Shown here in pieces: positions 1 through 6,705 of a DNA stretch of 7,487 bases. This stretch comes from an uncultured beta proteobacterium (GTDB taxonomy: Bacteria > Pseudomonadota > Gammaproteobacteria > Burkholderiales > Burkholderiaceae): NCBI GenBank assembly GCA_903909925.1, contig CAIVXR010000076.1, positions 1 through 7,487 of the forward strand. The letters are read 5' to 3'. Positions within the stretch are counted from its first letter, which is position 1; each line of letters starts with the position of its first letter. Both the position numbers and the translations under genes were made by a program. The notes under the pieces were generated by a model that saw nothing but the letters and a program-made list of their open reading frames with translations, searched no databases and was not told the origin of the DNA.

Positions 1-1838
1 AAACCTAACATTGGATTTTCTTCATCAGGTTCATAGCGTGAACCACCAATCAACTTCTTATACTCATTTGATTTGAAGTCAGATAAACGAACAATCACGG
101 GTTTTGGATAAAAAGCAGCTGCAATCGTTGCTACACCCTCAACCAATTTATCCTCATAGAACTGGCGCGGGCTAGCATAACCACGAGCCACACTCTCTAC
201 GGCGCGTTTGAGGTCTGGATCAATATTGGGGTACTCTAATACCGCACGTGGATGCACACCAATGTAGTTATTGATAATGAATTCAAGACGGGCAAGGCCT
301 ACGCCAGCATTTGGGATTTGACAAAAATCAAATGCCAACTGAGGATTACCAATATTCATGGTGATCTTCACTGGAATCTCTGGCAATACACCCCGAGATA
401 TCTCTGTTACTTCGGTTTCGATCAAACCATCATAGATGTGACCTTCGTCACCTTCGGCACAAGATACGGTAACCATCATGCCATCTTGCAAATGCTCGGT
501 AGCATCGCCGCAACCCACTACAGCAGGTACACCCAACTCACGCGCAATAATCGCTGCGTGGCAAGTACGTCCACCACGATTTGTCACAATCGCTGAAGCG
601 CGTTTCATCACTGGCTCCCAGTTTGGATCAGTCATATCAGCAACCAATACATCGCCAGGCTGCACACGATCCATTTCGCTTGGATCACGAATGATTCGAA
701 CTGGACCTGCACCAATCTTCTGACCAATTGCACGGCCTTTAGCCAAAACCTTAGAGCTACCTTTCAGCTTGTAGCGCATCTCGACTTGACCAGCGGCTTG
801 ACTCTTCACAGTTTCAGGGCGGGCCTGAAGAATATACATACGGCCGTCTTGACCATCCTTACCCCACTCGATATCCATTGGACGTCCGTAGTGCTTTTCA
901 ATAATGACGGCATATTTAGCTAACTCAGTAATATCTGCATCTTCCAAAGAAAAACGATTACGCTTCTCTGGAGTAACGTCCACTGTCTGAACTTTTTCAG
1001 CAGAACCCTTGGGTGCAAATTGCATCTGAATTAACTTAGAACCTAAAGAGCGACGAATGATTGCTTTCTTATCCTGCGCTAAGGTGGTTTTGAAAACATA
1101 AAACTCATCGGGATTGACGGCGCCCTGTACTACTGTCTCACCTAGACCATAACTTGAGGTAATGAAGACCACATCCTCAAATCCAGATTCAGTATCTAGA
1201 GTGAACATCACACCTGCAGCACCCAGGTCTGAGCGAACCATACGCTGAATACCAGCAGATAGCGCTACTTCAGCATGGGCAAAGCCCTTGTGAACACGGT
1301 AAGAGATTGCACGGTCGTTGTAAAGGGAGGCAAATACTTCACGAATTTTCTTCAGAACATCGTCTATACCCTCGACGTTCAAAAACGTTTCTTGCTGCCC
1401 AGCAAAAGAGGCGTCAGGCAAGTCTTCTGCAGTTGCAGAGGAGCGCACCGCAAAAGAGCCTTTGCCAGAATCATCCAAAACTGCAAAAGCTTTACGAATT
1501 TCTTCTTCGAGCTTGGCCTGAAATGGCGCCGTTTCGATCCATTGACGAATCTCCGAGCCAGCCTGCGCCAGTGCGCGTACATCATCAATATTTAAACCTT
1601 CTAAACGCTTTTGAATCCGTTCAGTCAGATTATTGTGTTTCAGAAAATCACGAAATGCCAAAGCGGTGGTCGCAAAACCCGTTGGCACACGAACTCCCGT
1701 GGAAGCTAACTGAGAAATCATTTCACCCAATGACGCATTCTTACCACCGACTGATTCAACATCAGTCATACGAAGTTGCTCAAAAGGCAAAACATAGGCA
1801 TCTGCCATACTGCTATTTTGTTGCTGTTGGTTGGACAT
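1..1838 (-). CDS. ppsA: Phosphoenolpyruvate synthase (pyruvate, water dikinase), 3' end cut by window edge
   Basis: Converts pyruvate, ATP and water to PEP, AMP and phosphate in the cytoplasm, the entry step of gluconeogenesis from three-carbon substrates. The frame is open from ATG at 1838 to the left edge and holds 612 complete codons. E. coli PpsA has 792 residues, so roughly the last 180 are missing. Visible in order: ATP-grasp nucleotide-binding domain with [10 protein letters not shown] at residues 31-40 and the R132-SSATAED segment; the swivelling phosphohistidine domain with GGRTCHAA, where H427 is the catalytic histidine (E. coli H421) and T425 the regulatory threonine; then the start of the PEP/pyruvate TIM barrel with GLARLEF around R517. 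Start choice: AGAGAG at 1849-1844 lies 5 nt upstream of ATG 1838, while the in-frame ATG at 1808 has no ribosome site. The N-terminus carries a short Gln run (QQQQ). The gene is divergent from its regulator ppsR. Identity is very secure. Confidence 0.97.
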   Translation of the reverse strand, partial: MSNQQQQNSSMADAYVLPFEQLRMTDVESVGGKNASLGEMISQLASTGVRVPTGFATTALAFRDFLKHNNLTERIQKRLEGLNIDDVRALAQAGSEIRQWIETAPFQAKLEEEIRKAFAVLDDSGKGSFAVRSSATAEDLPDASFAGQQETFLNVEGIDDVLKKIREVFASLYNDRAISYRVHKGFAHAEVALSAGIQRMVRSDLGAAGVMFTLDTESGFEDVVFITSSYGLGETVVQGAVNPDEFYVFKTTLAQDKKAIIRRSLGSKLIQMQFAPKGSAEKVQTVDVTPEKRNRFSLEDADITELAKYAVIIEKHYGRPMDIEWGKDGQDGRMYILQARPETVKSQAAGQVEMRYKLKGSSKVLAKGRAIGQKIGAGPVRIIRDPSEMDRVQPGDVLVADMTDPNWEPVMKRASAIVTNRGGRTCHAAIIARELGVPAVVGCGDATEHLQDGMMVTVSCAEGDEGHIYDGLIETEVTEISRGVLPEIPVKITMNIGNPQLAFDFCQIPNAGVGLARLEFIINNYIGVHPRAVLEYPNIDPDLKRAVESVARGYASPRQFYEDKLVEGVATIAAAFYPKPVIVRLSDFKSNEYKKLIGGSRYEPDEENPMLG

Positions 1839-1860
1839 AAATACTCTCTAAGGGGATAAA
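1833..1860 (+). promoter_or_regulatory. Candidate promoter for ppsR
   Basis: On the plus strand, TGGACA (1833-1838, 5 of 6 matches to the -35 consensus) is followed after 16 bp by GATAAA (1855-1860, 4 of 6 matches to the -10). It overlaps the ppsA start codon and would give ppsR a leader of roughly 77 nt that also includes the 1876-1889 hairpin. Weak evidence; no better plus-strand pair was seen in the 105-bp gap. Confidence 0.2.
1844..1849 (-). promoter_or_regulatory. Ribosome binding site of ppsA
   Basis: AGAGAG on the minus strand, 5 nt before ATG 1838. It decides between this start and the in-frame ATG at 1808, which is preceded by CAA/CAG-rich sequence with no purine-rich site. Confidence 0.55.
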
Positions 1861-1875
1861 AAACTGGTCAAGCGG

Positions 1876-1889
1876 CCCATCAAAATGGG
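1876..1889. promoter_or_regulatory. Short inverted repeat in the ppsA/ppsR divergent region
   Basis: CCCAT (1876-1880) and ATGGG (1885-1889) form a perfect 5-bp inverted repeat around a 4-base loop. It lies between the two candidate promoters and would be in the leader of either transcript. No T-run follows it on either strand, so it is not an obvious terminator. It could be an operator half-site pair, a leader hairpin, or chance. Confidence 0.3.
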
Positions 1890-1908
1890 GCATACTTCAA
1901 TAAATCCT

Positions 1909-1939
1909 ATTGTAGTGCTGACCCTGACTTTTAGGCCAA
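1909..1939 (-). promoter_or_regulatory. Candidate sigma70-type promoter for ppsA
   Basis: On the minus strand, TTGGCC (1939-1934) is followed after 19 bp by TACAAT (1914-1909). The -10 element matches the consensus at 5 of 6 positions and the -35 at 4 of 6, but the spacing is 2 bp longer than ideal. Transcription would start near 1902 and give a leader of about 64 nt containing the 1876-1889 hairpin. This is pattern matching only. Confidence 0.3.
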
Positions 1940-1943
1940 ATCC

Positions 1944-2771
1944 ATGTCTACCGAAACTCGTATAGTTTTCATTGTTTCTGATGGAACCGGCATTACTGCC
2001 GAGAACTTCAGCCAATCGATTCTGGCCCAATTTGAAGCCACTTTTAAGCACATCCGCATACCCTTTGTAGACAGCACCGATAAGGCACATGATGCTGTCA
2101 GCAGCATTAACCAAGCGTTCAATAAATACGGGGTGCAACCCATTGTGTTCACTACTTTGGTAAACACTGAACTCAATAATATTGTTGCCAAAGCCAATGG
2201 ACTTATTTTGGATATGTTCCAAACCTTCGTGGCGCCTTTAGAAGCAGCACTAGGTATGAAATCGACTCATGCCATGAACCGCCTGCATCACAATGCGGAT
2301 ACTGAAGCCTATAAAAACCGTATCGAGGCCATCAATTACTCCTTGGCTCACGATGATGGGCAATCAAATCAAAATCTGATTGAAGCGGATGTCATCTTGA
2401 TTGGTATCTCGCGAGTTGGCAAAACCCCGACTAGCCTTTACTTGGCAATGCAGTATGGCTTAAAGGCGGCAAATTACCCACTCATTCCAGAGGACTTTGA
2501 GCGGGGGCAACTTCCTAAAGACTTAATACCCTATCGCCAAAAGATTTTTGGGCTCATGATTGATGCTGAGCGACTTTCAGAGATTCGCAATGAGAGGCGT
2601 CCAGGCAGTAATTACGCCAAACTAGAAAACTGTCGTTATGAAATCAATGAAGCAACTGCGATGATGAAAAAACAATCGATTCCTTGGGTTCTAACTACCA
2701 GCAAATCAATTGAAGAAATTGCAACCACTGTCTTGCAGGCAATGAAATCGGATAAAACGATTCTAGGCTAA
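1944..2771 (+). CDS. ppsR: PEP synthase regulatory protein (bifunctional kinase/pyrophosphorylase, DUF299 family)
   Basis: Controls PEP synthase by ADP-dependent phosphorylation of the threonine two residues before the catalytic histidine (T425 in the neighbouring PpsA). It reactivates the enzyme by phosphate-dependent removal of that group, releasing pyrophosphate. The 275 residues are the normal family length. Visible signatures: an N-terminal VSDGTGITAE at 11-20, the family motif HAMNRLHH at 109-116, an IEAINYSLAHDDG segment at 127-139, and the P-loop-like GISRVGKTPTS at 154-164, which binds the nucleotide. No signal peptide or membrane segment, so it is cytoplasmic. The start at ATG 1944 fits the family N-terminus; the upstream AGG at 1933-1935 is a weak ribosome site 8 nt away. 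Divergent pairing with ppsA is typical of proteobacteria and supports the specific role (PEP synthase rather than pyruvate phosphate dikinase). The 3' end stops 4 bp short of the convergent methyltransferase gene. Confidence 0.95.
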   Translation: MSTETRIVFIVSDGTGITAENFSQSILAQFEATFKHIRIPFVDSTDKAHDAVSSINQAFNKYGVQPIVFTTLVNTELNNIVAKANGLILDMFQTFVAPLEAALGMKSTHAMNRLHHNADTEAYKNRIEAINYSLAHDDGQSNQNLIEADVILIGISRVGKTPTSLYLAMQYGLKAANYPLIPEDFERGQLPKDLIPYRQKIFGLMIDAERLSEIRNERRPGSNYAKLENCRYEINEATAMMKKQSIPWVLTTSKSIEEIATTVLQAMKSDKTILG

Positions 2772-2775
2772 TACT

Positions 2776-3600
2776 TTAACTACGCCTGATGCGCATGGTC
2801 TCAAACAGACAAACTGCTGCTGCAGTTGAGACATTTAATGACTCCACTCTGGCATCAATCGGAATAGATACTCCTTTGGCTTGAGCTAGAAGATCCTCAG
2901 AAATCCCTTGTCCTTCACTACCCATAATCCAGGCAACAGGATGTTGGAGCTCTTGGTTTAAAGAGAAGAGGTCTTGCTCAGCATCTGCGGTAGCTGCCAA
3001 CATTGATGCCGTTACTGTGCTAAGCACTTGATGGTTTGACCAGCCTTCATATAAATCTAACAGACGATGTGCGCCCATGCCAGCCCGTAATACTTTGGTA
3101 GACCATATGTGCGCACAGCCTGTTAGAGCAATCACTTGGGTAAATCCTGCTGCAGCAGCAGTACGTAAGATGGATCCAACGTTGCCTGCATCCTGAATGC
3201 GATCTAGGATAAGTACATCACCAGCAAGAGTAGCGATCGATTGTGGCGTAGTTACGCAAGATTTTGGAAGATCAAGTAGACCAGCAATCTGCGGCGCATT
3301 CACTAACTCACTGAGCAAATCCCACAGAGCGCTATCAAGTTGATAAACCTTGGTAGCGGGACATATTTCAATATGTTCATAGACTGCTTGCGAGATTTCT
3401 ACATTCTTTAACCCAATCTCTGAAGTAAGCAAGATCCTTAAGGCTGGATCACCCACCCAGGTTTGCACTAAATGGATGCCCTCCAGTAAAGCCTGGCCAC
3501 TCGCTAGCCTTGCCTTTTGACCTTTAGAGCCGGTAGCTTGAAGGTTACGAATCTCTTTGAATAGGGGATTCTCTTTAGAAGTAATAAGGTCGAAGTTCAT
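2776..3600 (-). CDS. SpoU/TrmH-family RNA 2'-O-methyltransferase, substrate unknown
   Basis: An S-adenosylmethionine-dependent RNA ribose methyltransferase of the SPOUT (knotted) superfamily, 274 aa. The N-terminal 100 or so residues look like the SpoU substrate-binding domain (ITSKENPLFKEIRNL at 6-20, then LLEG at 38-41). The catalytic knot domain has all three SpoU motifs: motif 1 with D133, N140, GS and R146 (ILDRIQDAGNVGSILRTAAA, 131-150); motif 2 MGSEGQGIS at 226-234; motif 3 at 247-262 with E253 and SLNVS at 254-258. R146, E253 and N256 correspond to residues conserved across the family. It is the last gene of the lipid A cluster, 2 nt after the rnhB stop (TAG-CG-ATG). There is no clear ribosome site just upstream, so translation probably depends on coupling to rnhB. 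It could act on 23S rRNA like RlmB or on another rRNA or tRNA site; the sequence does not say which. Confidence 0.9.
   Translation of the reverse strand: MNFDLITSKENPLFKEIRNLQATGSKGQKARLASGQALLEGIHLVQTWVGDPALRILLTSEIGLKNVEISQAVYEHIEICPATKVYQLDSALWDLLSELVNAPQIAGLLDLPKSCVTTPQSIATLAGDVLILDRIQDAGNVGSILRTAAAAGFTQVIALTGCAHIWSTKVLRAGMGAHRLLDLYEGWSNHQVLSTVTASMLAATADAEQDLFSLNQELQHPVAWIMGSEGQGISEDLLAQAKGVSIPIDARVESLNVSTAAAVCLFETMRIRRS
2798..2832. repeat. Inverted repeat inside the 3' end of the methyltransferase gene
   Basis: GTCTCAA (2798-2804) and TTGAGAC (2826-2832) are a perfect 7-bp inverted pair. Within them, CTGC (2814-2817) pairs with GCAG (2822-2825) directly against the outer stem on one side, so the whole can fold as a bulged hairpin. 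There is no T-run on either strand. The bases also encode conserved motif 3, so coding constraint may explain the pattern. Confidence 0.35.
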
Positions 3601-3602
3601 CG

Positions 3603-4196
3603 CTAGTTTGTAATGCCCTCAAGAACTTTTCTTACAGGAGAAAAACTTCTACGATGCTCATCACACGCACCAAATTCTTTTAAGGCAGCAAAGTGGGCCT
3701 CAGTTGGGTAACCCATATGCTGTGCAAAACCATACTGTGGATGAAGTTTGTCTAAGACTTGCATCTGACGATCACGTGTAACTTTAGCGATGATAGATGC
3801 TGCTGAAATCGCTGGCTCTTTAGCGTCACCTTTGATGATTGCTTCAGAAGGTATCGGCAACTCAGGACAGCGATTGCCATCAATGAGTGCTTTATCTGGC
3901 CAGGCACCCAGTCTAGTTGTTAAATCCTCAACAGCACGTTGCATTGCTAGCATCGTAGCCTGCAAAATATTAATGTCATCAATCTCTGCAGGACTAGCTT
4001 GACCAACACCCCAGGCTTTCGCTTTCTCTATAATTTGTTCATACAAAAAATCGCGCTTAGCAGGAGTCAGCTTCTTAGAATCCTTTAAGCCTGAGATAGG
4101 ATTATTAGGGTCGAGCACTACCGCTCCTGCAACAACTGCTCCAACCAAGGGCCCGCGACCTGCCTCGTCAACCCCACAGACCCAAATCAGATTCAC
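3603..4196 (-). CDS. rnhB: Ribonuclease HII
   Basis: Cleaves the RNA strand of RNA-DNA hybrids and nicks 5' of single ribonucleotides misincorporated in DNA, starting ribonucleotide excision repair. Length of 197 aa is normal for bacterial RNase HII. The active-site acidic residues are visible: D10 and E11 in [10 protein letters not shown]106 in LIDGNR, and D124 in IIKGD. The GRG motif (13-15) and Y163 in GYPT, which recognise the ribonucleotide junction, are present, as is [12 protein letters not shown] at 131-142. The start codon is GTG at 4196-4194. It overlaps the lpxB stop by four bases (GTGA), a classic coupling arrangement, with AAGAG at 4208-4204 as a modest ribosome site. Placement after lpxB is the same as in E. 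coli and many proteobacteria and probably reflects co-transcription rather than a shared pathway. There is no sign of damage to the gene. Confidence 0.97.
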   Translation of the reverse strand: MNLIWVCGVDEAGRGPLVGAVVAGAVVLDPNNPISGLKDSKKLTPAKRDFLYEQIIEKAKAWGVGQASPAEIDDINILQATMLAMQRAVEDLTTRLGAWPDKALIDGNRCPELPIPSEAIIKGDAKEPAISAASIIAKVTRDRQMQVLDKLHPQYGFAQHMGYPTEAHFAALKEFGACDEHRRSFSPVRKVLEGITN

Positions 4197-5398
4197 GACT
4201 GAACTCTTTTCTGACGGCTATTGGTAATCGTTTGAGCAACTGCTTGCGCAACCAAGAGGCCCGTTGGGCGACGTAGGGTCTCATGCATTTGAGAAAACCG
4301 CGCCTTGAGTTCAGTAACTTTATTGGGATGATTTAGCCAATCGATAAGAGCTTGGGCTAACTTTTCTGAAGTAGCATCATCTTGCAATAACTCTGGAACT
4401 ACAAACTCACCGCATAAGATATTCGGCAATCCTACATAAGGTAAATATCCTTGACGCTTCATAATTTGCGCAGTAAGCCAAGGCACCTTATAAGAAATCA
4501 CCATTGGTTTTTTCCAGAGCGCAGCCTGTAGTGTCGCCGTACCACTAGCGATCAACACCACATCAGACGCTTCTAATACCTCATCTGCCATACCGTCGAG
4601 CAAATGAATTTGGACATCAGGATGACTATTTTTAGTTTTTAACAAGAGCTCTTCAAGTGGGCTACGCAATCTTGGCGTTGCCACCGGTATTAAGAAGCTA
4701 AGCTTTTGTCCTTGGAGCCGCTGCGCTAGAAGTACTATCGTCTCAAAGAACACTGGCGCAATCAGTTCGATTTCCGAACTGCGACTACCCGGTAAAACTG
4801 CGATGACTACTCCATCGAGTCCAGTACTAGGCAGTTTCAGAGTCTTGATAATTTTTTCTCGAGCCTGGTTTGTGTTTGGCTCAAGCGGGATCTCGCTTGC
4901 CAAGGGATGACCCACATAAGTAGATGCCACGCCTGCCCGATCATAAATTTCAGTTTCGAATGGGAAAATACACAGCATGCGCTCAACAGCTTGCGAGATC
5001 TTCTTAATACGCCCCGCTCTCCATGCCCAAATTGATGGTGAAACCAAATGTAAAGTTGGTATACCTGCTTTGCGTAAATGGAGCTCTACACCCAAATTGA
5101 AATCTGGGGCATCTATCCCTAAATACACGTCAGGGCGCCCCTCCCCTATTAAGTTTTGGATGAGCTCCTGACGAAGTTTGAGAATAGCAGGTAACTGTTT
5201 GATTGCTTCAACATAACCTCGAACGCTCAAGGTCTCCATAGGCCAATCAGAGCGCATACCCTCAGCCTGCATCCGAGGACCTCCAATACCATAGACCTCT
5301 AGGCCGGCCATATCTGGAATTTGATTTAATGCACTTAGAACTGGTGCCGCAAGCAAATCACCAGAAGGTTCGCCAGCTACACAAGCTAACTTAGGCAA
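4193..5398 (-). CDS. lpxB: Lipid-A-disaccharide synthase, TTG start
   Basis: A peripheral inner-membrane glycosyltransferase (family GT19) that joins UDP-2,3-diacylglucosamine and lipid X to give the beta-1,6-linked lipid A disaccharide phosphate, with release of UDP. The 401 residues are close to the usual length (about 380-390). Motifs in order: GEPSGD at 9-14, IDAPDFN at 95-101 (with the aspartates of the catalytic region), SPSIWAWR at 120-127, FPFE at 145-148, VGHPL at 162-166, LPGSR at 202-206, and the nucleotide-sugar segment ASGTATLQ at 284-291 followed by PNILCG at 325-330. The start is TTG at 5398-5396. The lpxA stop TAA (5410-5408) is in the same frame three codons further up, no ATG or GTG lies between, and AAGG (5409-5406) sits 7 nt before the TTG. 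A 9-bp gap separates it from lpxA. Identity is secure; the start is strongly constrained. Confidence 0.96.
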   Translation of the reverse strand: MPKLACVAGEPSGDLLAAPVLSALNQIPDMAGLEVYGIGGPRMQAEGMRSDWPMETLSVRGYVEAIKQLPAILKLRQELIQNLIGEGRPDVYLGIDAPDFNLGVELHLRKAGIPTLHLVSPSIWAWRAGRIKKISQAVERMLCIFPFETEIYDRAGVASTYVGHPLASEIPLEPNTNQAREKIIKTLKLPSTGLDGVVIAVLPGSRSSEIELIAPVFFETIVLLAQRLQGQKLSFLIPVATPRLRSPLEELLLKTKNSHPDVQIHLLDGMADEVLEASDVVLIASGTATLQAALWKKPMVISYKVPWLTAQIMKRQGYLPYVGLPNILCGEFVVPELLQDDATSEKLAQALIDWLNHPNKVTELKARFSQMHETLRRPTGLLVAQAVAQTITNSRQKRVQS

Positions 5399-5405
5399 AG
5401 CTGAA

Positions 5406-5409
5406 CCTT
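5406..5409 (-). promoter_or_regulatory. Ribosome binding site of lpxB overlapping the lpxA stop
   Basis: AAGG on the minus strand, its first two bases being the last two of the lpxA TAA stop, lies 7 nt upstream of the TTG start of lpxB. It supports the TTG call and suggests that terminating lpxA ribosomes feed lpxB initiation. Confidence 0.55.
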
Positions 5410-6205
5410 ACCGAATGATGCCGCGCGTAGAAGCGGCAATGAAATCATGAAACTGAGTCAATTTTTCTGCAGTGGTAGCATCCGCTTTATTGGCAGCGAT
5501 CATTTTCTGAATCTCGGTCTTGGCATCCTCAAAGCTCAATCCATCCTTATAGAGTACTTTGTAGGCCTGGCGCAATGCAGAAATGGTTTCACTTGAAAAT
5601 CCTCGGCGCTTCAGACCCTCAACGTTAATTCCATGAGGGCTAGCTTTATCGCCTGCTGCAATGACAAATGGAGGAACATCTTGTACTAGGATCGAACCGC
5701 CACCCAACATAGCATGTTGCCCTACTCGTACAAACTGATGTACCCCAGACATGCCGCCCATAATCGCCCAGTCATCAACATGAACGTGGCCTGCAATTTG
5801 GGCATTACTAGAGAAAATGGTGTGATTACCGATTTGGCAATCATGTGCAATATGTACATAAGACATAATCCAGTTATCACTACCAATCCGAGTAATACCT
5901 TCATCCTGTGCAGTACCAGTATGAATTGTCGTGAACTCACGTACTGTATTGCGATCACCAATAATTAGTTGAGTAGGTTCACCACGATATTTCATATCCT
6001 GCGGGGCGCCACCAATTGAGGCAAAATGCGCAAAATTATTTTCTTTGCCGATAGTGGTATAGCCTTCAATCACTGTATGCGAGCCTACTTTTGTGCCGGT
6101 ACCAATCTTTACATGAGGGCCGATAACAGCATAAGGGCCAATCTCAACATCACTAGCGAGCTCAGCCTTACTATCAACTACGGCAGATGCATGAATCAGT
6201 GTCAT
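5408..6205 (-). CDS. lpxA: Acyl-ACP--UDP-N-acetylglucosamine O-acyltransferase
   Basis: First step of lipid A synthesis: moves a 3-hydroxyacyl chain from acyl carrier protein to the 3-OH of UDP-GlcNAc, in the cytoplasm. The 265 residues match the family (E. coli 262). The first about 190 residues are left-handed beta-helix hexapeptide repeats; the rest is the C-terminal helical domain with the family signature GLKRRGFS (197-204) and the ending STRGIIR. The catalytic histidine is H121 in HIAHDC (E. coli H125). At the chain-length ruler position, G169 aligns with E. coli G173. Start: ATG at 6205-6203, overlapping the fabZ stop by one base (TAATG), with AAAGG (6216-6212) 6 nt upstream. A longer reading from TTG 6232 adds nine residues with no family counterpart and was not used. 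The coupled overlap fits one operon with fabZ and lpxB. Confidence 0.97.
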   Translation of the reverse strand: MTLIHASAVVDSKAELASDVEIGPYAVIGPHVKIGTGTKVGSHTVIEGYTTIGKENNFAHFASIGGAPQDMKYRGEPTQLIIGDRNTVREFTTIHTGTAQDEGITRIGSDNWIMSYVHIAHDCQIGNHTIFSSNAQIAGHVHVDDWAIMGGMSGVHQFVRVGQHAMLGGGSILVQDVPPFVIAAGDKASPHGINVEGLKRRGFSSETISALRQAYKVLYKDGLSFEDAKTEIQKMIAANKADATTAEKLTQFHDFIAASTRGIIR

Positions 6206-6654
6206 TACGCGCCTTTCGTCCGAACTGCGCAAGTAATGTTTGCTTCGGCAGCAATCTCGCCATCCACCGTTGCCTGCACAGCAAACTTATAAATGCCAGC
6301 GCGTCCGCGCTCTAGTTTGGCCGTCATGATCAACTGGTCGCCTGGCAATACTGGCTTTTTAAAACGTGCACCATCAATACCTGCAAAGTAATAAACCGCG
6401 TCTTCAGGATGCTCCTCAGAGAACGTCAGCAAAGCTGCTGTTTGGGCTAAGGCTTCAATAATCAGAACGCCAGGCATTACTGGAAAGTCAGGGAAGTGTC
6501 CTTGAAAAAAAGGTTCATTCATCGTCACATTCTTGAGCGCTGTAATACTTTCTTGAGGGGTAATTTCAAGCACGCGATCCACCAATAAAAATGGATAGCG
6601 ATGGGGCAATAACTTCAAAATCTTATTGATGTCGATTGCATTGGCTTTACTCAT
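6205..6654 (-). CDS. fabZ: 3-hydroxyacyl-[acyl-carrier-protein] dehydratase
   Basis: Dehydrates (3R)-hydroxyacyl-ACP to trans-2-enoyl-ACP in type II fatty acid synthesis, in the cytoplasm. It competes with LpxA and LpxD for the same 3-hydroxyacyl-ACP pool. The 149-aa hot-dog-fold protein has the usual length. Visible: [14 protein letters not shown] at 15-28; the active-site histidine H53 in [13 protein letters not shown]; the catalytic acid E67 in the following EALAQ helix; and [17 protein letters not shown] at 90-106. The ATG at 6654 has AGG (6663-6661) 6 nt upstream. A 38-bp gap separates it from lpxD, the widest junction in the cluster, and its TAA stop shares one base with the lpxA ATG. 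No FabA-type features are seen; the position between lpxD and lpxA is itself diagnostic of FabZ. Confidence 0.97.
   Translation of the reverse strand: MSKANAIDINKILKLLPHRYPFLLVDRVLEITPQESITALKNVTMNEPFFQGHFPDFPVMPGVLIIEALAQTAALLTFSEEHPEDAVYYFAGIDGARFKKPVLPGDQLIMTAKLERGRAGIYKFAVQATVDGEIAAEANITCAVRTKGA
6212..6216 (-). promoter_or_regulatory. Ribosome binding site of lpxA
   Basis: AAAGG on the minus strand, inside the 3' end of fabZ, 6 nt before ATG 6205. It decides this start over the upstream in-frame TTG at 6232. Confidence 0.6.
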
Positions 6655-6684
6655 AAATTACCTGCTGAAAAGTTAATATTAAAT

Positions 6685-6705
6685 ACTCGGATCTATGACT
6701 CGGAT
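6685..6705. repeat. Small direct repeat spanning the lpxD stop codon
   Basis: ACTCGGAT occurs at 6685-6692 and again at 6698-6705, a 13-bp period. The minus-strand lpxD stop (TAG, 6695-6693) falls between the copies. This could be a slippage duplication or chance. Confidence 0.3.

Noticed and set aside
1307..1840. A 177-residue plus-strand open frame opposite ppsA
   Set aside because: It lies antisense to well-conserved ppsA codons, its translation shows no recognisable domain, and no ribosome site was evident. It is a shadow of the ppsA coding pattern.
1848..2222. A 124-residue minus-strand open frame across the ppsA/ppsR gap
   Set aside because: It is antisense to the conserved ppsR N-terminus and shows no domain; it would also collide with the ppsA leader. 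The ppsR reading explains the sequence fully.
2798..2832. Bidirectional intrinsic terminator for ppsR and the methyltransferase operon
   Set aside because: The inverted repeat lacks a T-run on both strands, lies inside coding sequence for conserved motif 3, and has a large bulge.
6206..6232. Upstream TTG extension of lpxA by nine residues
   Set aside because: The added residues have no counterpart in LpxA and lie within fabZ, and the ATG at 6205 has its own AAAGG site at ideal spacing.
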